DNA of 42,795 nt from NCBI GenBank assembly GCA_013044175.1, contig JABEUY010000027.1:1-42795 (forward strand), written 5' to 3'. The DNA is from Bacilli bacterium. Its GTDB lineage: Bacteria; Bacillota; Bacilli; Alicyclobacillales; SLC66. The position numbers and the translations under genes are program-made. Positions 17,963 through 25,031 of this stretch are shown here, piece after piece (position 1 is the stretch's first letter; every line of letters starts with the position of its first letter). The notes beneath the pieces are model-generated. The model was not told where the DNA came from. It made no database searches and was given only the letters and a program-made list of their open reading frames with translations.

Positions 17963-18427
17963 TTAGCGGTTTTTGGTCGTCCAATCGTAGCCGATCGACG
18001 GATCATCCCATTCGATACGCTTCTCATCCGGATCTTTCGGATCATACGACATCGTCGTAAAGTACATAATCGTCGCTGGCTCATTACCTAACACACGATA
18101 GCCATGCGCGACACCGATCGGAATGACGAGCAGTATCGGATTATCTTCGCCCATATAAAACGTGTTCGTTTCTCCCTTCGTCGGTGAATCTTCACGCAGA
18201 TCATGCAGCACGACTTGCGCGTTGCCGACGGGGAAAAACCAAAGATCATCTTGCTTTTCATGATAATGAAAAGCTTTGATCACACCCGGATAGGATTTGG
18301 ATAACGACGCTTGACCAAAACGCTTGAGCAATTCATCATCATCGCGTAACACCTCCATAAAGAAACCGCGATTATCACAGTGACGAACTAATTTTTTGAC
18401 AACGACATCTTGAATCAACCTAGACAC
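17963..18427 (-). CDS. rmlC: dTDP-4-dehydrorhamnose 3,5-epimerase-like protein (short RmlC/SpsL type), 154 aa
   Basis: Cupin-fold epimerase that inverts C3 and C5 of dTDP-4-keto-6-deoxyglucose. It has DNRGFFMEVLR near the N-terminus, the FHYHEKQDDLWF active-site strand and the IPIGVAHGYRVLG metal/sugar-binding strand. It is shorter than classical RmlC (about 180 aa) and closer in size to the Bacillus subtilis spore-coat protein SpsL. The usual RGLHYQ reads KAFHYH here, so it belongs to the shorter branch. The start is uncertain: GTG at 18427 or TTG at 18418. It lies between rmlA and rmlB with short gaps, consistent with one rml operon. Confidence 0.85.
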   Translation of the reverse strand: MSRLIQDVVVKKLVRHCDNRGFFMEVLRDDDELLKRFGQASLSKSYPGVIKAFHYHEKQDDLWFFPVGNAQVVLHDLREDSPTKGETNTFYMGEDNPILLVIPIGVAHGYRVLGNEPATIMYFTTMSYDPKDPDEKRIEWDDPSIGYDWTTKNR

Positions 18428-18450
18428 CCTTTCCCTTTTCTTATTTACCC

Positions 18451-19515
18451 TTAATAGACTTGCGCCTGACTGTTATCCCCTAAGACAAAGCGTAACGCCT
18501 TCGGCTTTTGATCCGCGTGCGTAATTTGCACGTTTTTGCCGATCAAACTGCTGTCGATGCGTGTTGGAATCCGTTCAATACGCGTATCTTGTAAAAGAAT
18601 GCTATTCTCCACTTCGCTATCGATGATCTTCACACCGTCACTAATCGACGTAAACGGCCCTATATAACTGTTCTCGATATGCGCACCGGCACCGATCACG
18701 ACCGGTCCGCGAATGATGCTATTACGAATCGTCACATCGCTGGCGATACAAGCCCGACCAAACACGGCAGAATCGGCATCGAGCGTCGCTTCGACATGAG
18801 GCACGATGTATTCAAGCATCATGCGATTCGCTTCTAGCACATCCTCCGGTTTGCCCGTATCTTTCCACCAGCCATCGATCACATGCGACTCCACGATCCG
18901 ACCATGATCGACCAGGTATTGAATCGCGTCAGTAATTTCAAGCTCGTTACGCCATGAAGGTTCGATCGCGTTGACCGCTTCGAAGATTTTTGAGTCAAAA
19001 AGATAAACGCCCACTAAAGCCAAATCACTCGGCGGTACTTTTGGCTTTTCGATCAGTCGTACAACGCGACCATCTTCCAATTCCGCCACACCAAATCGCT
19101 GCGGATCCGTTACTTTGCTTAGCAAGATCAGCGCATTGGGACGATGGGCACGAAATTGATTGGCAAACGCTGTAACCCCATCGCGAACCATGTTATCCCC
19201 AAGAAACATCAGAAAGTCATCGTCACCGATAAAGTCTTGCGAAATCTTTACCGCATGCGCTAGACCGCGCGGTGCATCTTGCTCGATATAGGTAATTTTC
19301 ACACCAAAAAGCGAGCCATCACCGACCGCTTGTTTCACTTCCGCTTTCGTTTCCCCGACGATAATACCGATCTCATCGATACCCGCATCGTGAATCGCTT
19401 CAATCGCATAGTATAGGATGGGCTTATTGGCGACAGGAATCAGTTGCTTGGCACCCGTATACGTCAACGGGCGCAAACGTGAACCTGTACCACCACTTAG
19501 AATCAACGCCTTCAT
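18451..19515 (-). CDS. rmlA: Glucose-1-phosphate thymidylyltransferase (long RmlA form), 354 aa
   Basis: Activates glucose-1-phosphate with dTTP, the first step of dTDP-L-rhamnose synthesis. The nucleotidyltransferase core fills the first ~240 residues. It starts MKALILSGGTGSRLRPLT and includes FLGDNMV and the VIDGWWKDTGKPED block. The rest is a left-handed beta-helix of hexapeptide-like repeats (for example VVIGAGAHIENSYIG), as in the ~355-residue RmlA-long/SpsI-type enzymes rather than the ~290-residue enteric RmlA. The start is an ATG at 19515, overlapping the rmlD stop as ATGA, with AAGAAGTG upstream. The in-frame extension to 19608 lies inside rmlD and is rejected. Confidence 0.95.
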   Translation of the reverse strand: MKALILSGGTGSRLRPLTYTGAKQLIPVANKPILYYAIEAIHDAGIDEIGIIVGETKAEVKQAVGDGSLFGVKITYIEQDAPRGLAHAVKISQDFIGDDDFLMFLGDNMVRDGVTAFANQFRAHRPNALILLSKVTDPQRFGVAELEDGRVVRLIEKPKVPPSDLALVGVYLFDSKIFEAVNAIEPSWRNELEITDAIQYLVDHGRIVESHVIDGWWKDTGKPEDVLEANRMMLEYIVPHVEATLDADSAVFGRACIASDVTIRNSIIRGPVVIGAGAHIENSYIGPFTSISDGVKIIDSEVENSILLQDTRIERIPTRIDSSLIGKNVQITHADQKPKALRFVLGDNSQAQVY

Positions 19516-20369
19516 ACGTTCACTTCTTTCTGATTTTGTAACAAAAACAGATAGTCGGCAAGCGCTTCTTGGTAATCGCGAAGCGCAGCAAACCCCTGCA
19601 AACGCCACATCTGATTATCGAGCACCGAATACGAGGGACGCTTCGCTTTGCGCGTTAATTGATCGGACGTGATCGGATTCACGTTCACATCGAGCTTACT
19701 AAGCGCAAAGATCGCCTTGGCAAACTCAAACCACGAACAGACTCCCGCATTACTCAGATGATACGTACCATACGCGTTCGTCCCAAGCAAATGCGCAATC
19801 GCCTTGGCAAGATCGACCGTGTACGTCGGTGAGCCGATCTGGTCATCCACCACACTGACTTCCCCACGCTCACGCGCAAGGCGTAACATCGTCGTCACAA
19901 AATTATTGCCTGCAAAGCCATATAACCAAGCGGTTCGAACGATAAAATGGTTAGTATTATGCTGTCTTACAGCGATTTCACCCGCTAATTTGCTTTTGCC
20001 GTAGATACTGACAGGTCTAGTCTCATCGTATTCACGACGAGCTTGGGGATCATCACCGGCAAAGACATAGTCCGTACTGATATGTACCAGCGAGGCGTCA
20101 ACGGCACTCGCTGCAATCGCAAGATTGCGCGGACCTAACGCATTGACACGGTACGCCTCATCGATCGCATCTTCACACAAATCGACGTTGGTGAACGCCG
20201 CCGCATTGATGATCACCTCAGGACGATGCTCTTTTACCATCGTCATCGTCGCTAGATGATCGGTGATATCAAGATCATCTTGCGTCAAAGCAATTAGCGT
20301 ATGCGCGCTAAGCTGTTGAACAAGATCCGTACCTAACATACCATTGGCACCTGTAATCAAGACTCGCAT
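19512..20369 (-). CDS. rmlD: dTDP-4-dehydrorhamnose reductase RmlD, 285 aa
   Basis: Last step of dTDP-L-rhamnose synthesis, NADPH-dependent reduction of the 4-keto group. It is an extended short-chain dehydrogenase: GANGMLGTDLV at the N-terminus binds the cofactor, STDYVF and the YGKSK motif supply the catalytic Ser/Thr, Tyr and Lys, and RTAWLYG is typical of RmlD. The length matches the family. It is the first gene of the rmlD-A-C-B operon, with AAAGGAG six bases before the ATG. Only 95 bases separate it from the S-layer-like gene, and these contain that gene's terminator, so the promoter is not obvious. Confidence 0.96.
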   Translation of the reverse strand: MRVLITGANGMLGTDLVQQLSAHTLIALTQDDLDITDHLATMTMVKEHRPEVIINAAAFTNVDLCEDAIDEAYRVNALGPRNLAIAASAVDASLVHISTDYVFAGDDPQARREYDETRPVSIYGKSKLAGEIAVRQHNTNHFIVRTAWLYGFAGNNFVTTMLRLARERGEVSVVDDQIGSPTYTVDLAKAIAHLLGTNAYGTYHLSNAGVCSWFEFAKAIFALSKLDVNVNPITSDQLTRKAKRPSYSVLDNQMWRLQGFAALRDYQEALADYLFLLQNQKEVNV

Positions 20370-20387
20370 ACATAACTCCTTTCTTTA

Positions 20388-20438
20388 TAAAAAAAGCGAA
20401 GCGAGAAAGCCGCGTCGAACGATTCATCTCGCTTCGCT
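20388..20438 (-). terminator. Intrinsic terminator between the SLH protein gene and rmlD
   Basis: An eleven-base-pair stem (AGCGAAGCGAG at 20395-20405, CTCGCTTCGCT at 20428-20438) with a 22-base loop is followed on the minus strand by seven T residues (20388-20394). It begins 27 bases after the SLH gene stop and ends 19 bases before rmlD. Partial read-through could set a high S-layer to low Rml enzyme ratio. Confidence 0.85.
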
Positions 20439-20464
20439 TCTTAGCGTTACAGGGCAACCCATCA

Positions 20465-23400
20465 TCAATTCGCTGTCAAAACATAATTGCCTGTGTTGGC
20501 GTTGACATAGTACACAGGAATCACCGATTCGCCAGCCGTAATTTGCACAGAAGTGACATTCACACCACTCGGAGAATCTAAACGGAATTGACCGTTTGCA
20601 CCGTTATCCGAAAGGGTGACGTTCATACCGTTAGGACCTTCATTAACCGGATTCCCTTGGGAATCGATCGGTTTAAGCCACACTTGAACGGGAACATTAC
20701 TCGTCACTGCCAATGGATTGCTTGTCGTGATTTCACCAGCAGCATCAAAGAGTGCAGCTTTTACCGCTGTTCCCGGAACGATCGTCATCGACTGTGTACC
20801 CGTTAAACTTTGTCCTGGCACGCTTAAATCTTGTGCCTGAATGGCGAAAGTACCTGCTTGCGCAGCCTGCACGGTGAAGGTCAATGTACCATTGGAAGGT
20901 AAAACTGCTGTATAGACATTATTGGTTGCTGTTTGTGTGAGTCCAGTCGGATTCGTAAAGCCAGAAGGCAGCGTGATTTGAAGCGTATCACCATTTGAAC
21001 TCGGATGACCATAAGCATCAAGAGCACTGATGGATACCTGCACAGAGTCACCCGATTGTGCATACGAAGTACTGTGCAGATATTGTGCACTGTTACCACC
21101 GTACGTAACGACATCTTGTAAAGCAACCTGTAACGATGTCGGAACCTCTTGCACCATGCTGATCATCGTCGGTACAACAGGAACAGATACATTATTGACT
21201 TTATCAACACCGACTGTCCATGCATCGCCAAGTTTTTGTGTGCCAACGAACGTCGTTGACGCAATACCATTACCATTTGTCAAAGCCGTCACTGTGCCCG
21301 TCGTAGAACCACCGATCGTCGCCGCGTCTGATCCCGCGTGAATATAATCGACAAATTCAATCGGTACACCCGCTTGGTCAACCGGATTGCCATACGCATC
21401 TTCAAGTTGAGCTTGTAGCGTCGTCGTATCAGAAGTAATCGGCATCGTTAAACTTCCGGATGGCTGCGTCAATACGGCTTTCGTCGACGCGCCAGCCGTG
21501 ATCGTGAACGTCGTCATACCGGCTGTCAAGTTATCGCTTGAAGCGACTTTAAGCGTGTACGTACCTGCGACCGTTCCTGAGACGAGAACTTTACCTTGGA
21601 CGACTTGGGCAGTAACGCCAGAAGTCACTTGATTAGCTCCTTGCCAGATCGTCGCCGTGTACGTGGTACTTGAAGATTCAGAGACAGGATTATTATTGGC
21701 ATCAACCGCCGAGATATCAAACAAAGATCCAGAACCACCCGCTGCAAACGTGCTGTTCGAAGTGGGATCAACGTTCAAACGCAATGCCGTCGGAGCGCCA
21801 ACGGTCACGGATTGCACCGTTGCCGTTGCTGCTTGAAGACCGGGCGAGGAGACCTGAATCGTGATCGGACCCGCTACACCTTGCTTCGACCAAATGTTAC
21901 CCATCACTTCATTGGCAGCGTTGCCGTTGCCCACATAATACGTGGAAGTTGGCGTTCCTGGATCGAGCGTACCTGCACCCGATACGGTGATCGTCAAAGG
22001 ATACGAACCCATCATGATCGGTTGACCGCTTTGATCGACCACTTGAATAGAGAATCCATCTTCGGTACTAATATTATTCTCAACCGAATTGGACGCTGGT
22101 GTGATTTTGATACTGCTCGCTTGTTGCTGTACTTGCGTTACCGTTACATTGGCCGATGCGACACCGCCTGGCGTCGTGATGACCGTGCTTGATCCAGCTG
22201 GGATGATATTCGTCGCTGTAATCGTATCCGTACTACCCAATTGATTGGTCGAACGAATCGAGACTGTCGCCTTACCATTCACCACTTGAACGCCAGTAAG
22301 ATCATTGGTCGTCACACCAGAAGCATTCAATAACTGCCCCATCGTATCTCGGAATTCGAGCGTTCCATTAAAATTCGTGACAGGATTGCCACCAGCATCC
22401 ACGATCGTCGCTGTGATTAGGTCAGTCGCTGACCCACCCACAACCAACGAGTTCGTAGCGGCTGCAAGTTGTACGCCGGCTGCAGGACCGACGACAGTTA
22501 CGGCAAGTGTGTTTGATTTCACGCCGTCAACCGTGGCCGTAATTTGGTACGTACCAGGTTGCGTTGCCACCAATACCCCCGTTGGACTAACAAAAGCATT
22601 GTTGCTTCCAGTCGCATACGTCACCGCTGCCGTACCGTAATTAAAGACGTTGCCAGAGCCATCTTTCATCACGAGTGTTAACTGATCAGTAGCATTACTT
22701 TGAATGAGCGGATTACCACTAAGTGTGAGCGTTGCGCCTTGCGGTGCGGCAGGTGTTGTGCTGCCGCCGCTCGTGCTGCCACCACTCGTGCTGCCACCGC
22801 TCGTGCTGCCACCGCTCGTGCTGCCACCGCTCGTGCTGCCACCGCTCGTGCTGCCGCCGCTCGTGCTGCCGCCGCTCGTGCTGCCACCGCTATTTTGCAA
22901 CTTCTGAATATAATTGTAGATATTCATTAAGACAACCGCAGCACTCGCACGATCAAGATATACATGGTTCTCAAGAAGAGGAATGCCACTAAATAAACCA
23001 TTCGCTTTCGCCCATGCTAAAGGTGCTAGTCCATGCATATTCGGCATCAACTGATCACTTTTCAGCATGCCAACGACAAAAGAAGCAGCATCACCCCATG
23101 AGGCACGGTAATTCTCATTGAAGTGTCCACCGACTTTCACGCCGATCCACGAAGGTACAATCCAACCATAAGCTTGTGCTGCACCAACATAATTGTAATC
23201 CCAGTTACGCGGCGGGATATCAGCATAGTACTGCGCGTGCGCTACAGGCTTTACACCAGTAAACGTAGAAATCAAATTGAAGAAATAGGCCAAAAATTGA
23301 CCACGAGAGATAATTTGGCTTGGACGAAATGTACCATCCGAATAGCCATGCATAATCCCTTTTTGCGAAAGCGCCACGATATCCTGTTGCGCAAAGCTAC

Positions 23401-23509
23401 CGGCAATATCCTTATAGGAACTCGGATAACTTGTCGCTGCAAAAGCTGAAGGTGCTACCGTTCCTGTCAGTGCCAAAACAGTAGCCAAACTGATCATCGT
23501 CCGTTTCAA
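20465..23509 (-). CDS. SLH-anchored, Ig-repeat S-layer-like protein, 1,014 aa
   Basis: Signal peptide (cleaved after AFA, about residue 24), then three SLH-type modules at about 28-80, 92-150 and 155-205. The first has the clear motif GYSDGTFRPSQIISRGQF. A linker of nine SGGST repeats (about 206-251) is followed by about 750 residues of Ig-like domains with many Ser/Thr, ending without an anchor. SLH modules bind secondary cell-wall polymer, so this should be a cell-surface protein, plausibly the S-layer protein and the acceptor of the glycan made by the surrounding genes. The start is a TTG at 23509 with GGGGGG six bases upstream. It has its own promoter and terminator, as expected for an abundant protein. 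Whether it is the main S-layer protein or an accessory one is open. Confidence 0.9.
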   Translation of the reverse strand: MKRTMISLATVLALTGTVAPSAFAATSYPSSYKDIAGSFAQQDIVALSQKGIMHGYSDGTFRPSQIISRGQFLAYFFNLISTFTGVKPVAHAQYYADIPPRNWDYNYVGAAQAYGWIVPSWIGVKVGGHFNENYRASWGDAASFVVGMLKSDQLMPNMHGLAPLAWAKANGLFSGIPLLENHVYLDRASAAVVLMNIYNYIQKLQNSGGSTSGGSTSGGSTSGGSTSGGSTSGGSTSGGSTSGGSTSGGSTTPAAPQGATLTLSGNPLIQSNATDQLTLVMKDGSGNVFNYGTAAVTYATGSNNAFVSPTGVLVATQPGTYQITATVDGVKSNTLAVTVVGPAAGVQLAAATNSLVVGGSATDLITATIVDAGGNPVTNFNGTLEFRDTMGQLLNASGVTTNDLTGVQVVNGKATVSIRSTNQLGSTDTITATNIIPAGSSTVITTPGGVASANVTVTQVQQQASSIKITPASNSVENNISTEDGFSIQVVDQSGQPIMMGSYPLTITVSGAGTLDPGTPTSTYYVGNGNAANEVMGNIWSKQGVAGPITIQVSSPGLQAATATVQSVTVGAPTALRLNVDPTSNSTFAAGGSGSLFDISAVDANNNPVSESSSTTYTATIWQGANQVTSGVTAQVVQGKVLVSGTVAGTYTLKVASSDNLTAGMTTFTITAGASTKAVLTQPSGSLTMPITSDTTTLQAQLEDAYGNPVDQAGVPIEFVDYIHAGSDAATIGGSTTGTVTALTNGNGIASTTFVGTQKLGDAWTVGVDKVNNVSVPVVPTMISMVQEVPTSLQVALQDVVTYGGNSAQYLHSTSYAQSGDSVQVSISALDAYGHPSSNGDTLQITLPSGFTNPTGLTQTATNNVYTAVLPSNGTLTFTVQAAQAGTFAIQAQDLSVPGQSLTGTQSMTIVPGTAVKAALFDAAGEITTSNPLAVTSNVPVQVWLKPIDSQGNPVNEGPNGMNVTLSDNGANGQFRLDSPSGVNVTSVQITAGESVIPVYYVNANTGNYVLTAN
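22758..22892 (-). repeat. Nine-unit 15-bp minisatellite encoding (SGGST)9
   Basis: Nine consecutive 15-base units (plus-strand GTGCTGCCACCGCTC with few third-position changes) fill exactly 135 bases and encode SGGST nine times. It is the flexible linker between the SLH anchor and the Ig-like part of the surface protein. Each unit is a multiple of three, so slippage would change linker length without breaking the frame. Confidence 0.97.
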
Positions 23510-23560
23510 AACGAACCCCCCTTATATTCTCGAGAACATAACTGTTTCTTACAACGTCTA

Positions 23561-23590
23561 ATTCTATCAAACTCACATTAAAAATGTCTA
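23561..23590 (-). promoter_or_regulatory. Candidate sigma-A promoter of the SLH protein gene
   Basis: On the minus strand, TAGACA (23585-23590) and TAGAAT (23561-23566) each match the consensus in five of six positions and are 18 bases apart. Transcription would begin about 45 bases before the TTG start. The leader holds the palindrome TTCTCGAGAA (23526-23535), of unknown role. Confidence 0.5.
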
Positions 23591-23632
23591 AAGACTACTT
23601 GAGAATATCCTCGGAATTTCAAAGCGCTTCTT

Positions 23633-24034
23633 TCAAGAATCTTCCTTATGCTTAAACACGAATAACGAAGAGAAAATAAAATTAAAGACAAGACCTGCCA
23701 AAGAACCTAAGGCAATCGCAATGATCGCGTGGTGATAGATAAATCGCGAGAACATCGTTGCAAGTACGAAGATGAGATAATTCGCGACACCTCCTGACAG
23801 ATTTGCAAGAAGGTACCTGCCCCACTCCCGCCATGAGGGGGTATCTTTCGTCTTAAAGGTGAAATGACGATTGAGCCACCAGGTAAACGTAGCAGCAGCC
23901 AGGTATGCGATCGCCTGATCGACATACAGATTCCCATGAACGATACGCAACCCATCGACAACGCCCGTGTCCACCAAAAACCCGAGTACACCGACCAGTC
24001 CAAATCGCACAAGACCCAATACGCGATTACGCAT
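23633..24034 (-). CDS. GtrA-family membrane protein, 133 aa
   Basis: Four hydrophobic helices in a 133-residue protein with the family's FGLVGVLGFLVD start, the TWWLNRHFTF motif after helix 2 and a final FNFIFSSLFVF helix. GtrA/GtcA proteins are thought to flip undecaprenyl-phosphate-linked sugars across the membrane. The ATG overlaps the end of the GT2 gene by eight bases. With that GT2 and the YfhO-like protein upstream, it forms a three-part extracytoplasmic glycosylation module of the CsbB-GtcA-YfhO type. It is the last gene of the long operon before the S-layer-like gene. Confidence 0.92.
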   Translation of the reverse strand: MRNRVLGLVRFGLVGVLGFLVDTGVVDGLRIVHGNLYVDQAIAYLAAATFTWWLNRHFTFKTKDTPSWREWGRYLLANLSGGVANYLIFVLATMFSRFIYHHAIIAIALGSLAGLVFNFIFSSLFVFKHKEDS

Positions 24035-25031
24035 TATGTTTTTTTAACCACTCTTCATATTTCGTTGGCGTAGAAAGGTAAAAAAGACGTTTCATCTCAC
24101 GGCGGCCTTTCGTCACCGTATCAAGTACGATGCCAGAGGTTATACTAAGAAATGCGATAAGCATCAAGCCCATAGCAAGAATCGCGGTGGGAAACCTCGG
24201 CACCAACCCGGTATGAAAGTACGTCACCAGAATCGGAATCATCAAAATCAATGCAATGATGGTAACGAGCAACGCGATCACTGAAAAAAACGGCAAGGGT
24301 CTTTCAGCTCTTACCAAGGAAAGTATCATAAAGAGAATCCGAAACCCGTCACGATACGTGTTCAACTTACTGACCGAACCTTCAGGACGCGATCGATATA
24401 CCGTATCGATTTCACCCGTTGGCATGGCGAGTTCAAGCGCATGCACCGTCATTTCCGTTTCGATTTGAAACCCTTCAGAGAACACGGGAAATGATTTCAC
24501 ATATCGCTTGGAAAAAACGCGATAGCCCGATAAGATATCCGTAAATTCTCGGCCGAAAATTCCTGTCACCACCCCCGTCAGCACCACATTACCGGTACGA
24601 TGCCCGGAGCGATACGCTTCTTTCTCATCGGTTTGACGCGTACCAACCACCATATCGAGCGCCTGATCCATCAGCAGTTCGATCATCGTCGGCGCCACGA
24701 AAGCATCGTACGTATCATCCCCATCGACAAGCAGATAAACATCCGCATCGATATCCGCAAACATCTGACGAACAACGTGCCCTTTCCCTTGGCGCGTTAC
24801 CGATCGCACGATCGCGCCGGCTTCTCGCGCTTTTTGTACCGTCTTATCTTTGGAGTTATTATCATAGACGTAAATATCCGCCACAGGTAACGAAGCTTGA
24901 AAATCGTTCACGACTTTCGTGATTGCGATTTCCTCGTTGTAACAAGGAATCAACACAGCGATCGAAAGATCCGCTAAACCTCGGTTTCCTTTATACGGTT
25001 GATCGTGCTCCATCTCATTCCACACTTTCAC
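24027..25031 (-). CDS. Polyprenyl-phosphate glycosyltransferase (GT2, DPM1/CsbB-like), 334 aa
   Basis: A GT2 catalytic domain (AVLIPCYNEE at the start, VDGDD as the metal-binding motif, then DILSGYRVFSKR) is followed by two C-terminal membrane helices at about 245-310. This layout fits enzymes that load a sugar onto undecaprenyl phosphate at the inner face of the membrane, such as CsbB and GtrB. The GTG start at 25031 is chosen because AGGAGG lies seven bases upstream; the longer reading to 25076 lacks this. It overlaps the YfhO-like gene by 17 bases and gtrA by eight, so the three genes are translated as a unit. The sugar is unknown. Confidence 0.9.
   Translation of the reverse strand: MKVWNEMEHDQPYKGNRGLADLSIAVLIPCYNEEIAITKVVNDFQASLPVADIYVYDNNSKDKTVQKAREAGAIVRSVTRQGKGHVVRQMFADIDADVYLLVDGDDTYDAFVAPTMIELLMDQALDMVVGTRQTDEKEAYRSGHRTGNVVLTGVVTGIFGREFTDILSGYRVFSKRYVKSFPVFSEGFQIETEMTVHALELAMPTGEIDTVYRSRPEGSVSKLNTYRDGFRILFMILSLVRAERPLPFFSVIALLVTIIALILMIPILVTYFHTGLVPRFPTAILAMGLMLIAFLSITSGIVLDTVTKGRREMKRLFYLSTPTKYEEWLKKHNA

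Noticed and set aside
17860-18084. A separate 74-codon minus-strand gene
   Set aside because: Its middle reads NTILVTGGAG, the true N-terminus of rmlB before the frameshift. The first part is an antisense-free shadow of rmlC's end and the last part is out-of-frame rmlB.
22758-22892. Possible CRISPR-like array
   Set aside because: The 15-base units are directly adjacent with no spacers and encode a protein linker.
22700-22992. Several overlapping plus-strand open frames rich in Leu-Pro, Ala-Arg or Cys-His through the repeat array
   Set aside because: They exist only because a 15-base repeat without stop codons is open in all frames. The minus-strand frame has the signal peptide, SLH modules and continuous homology.
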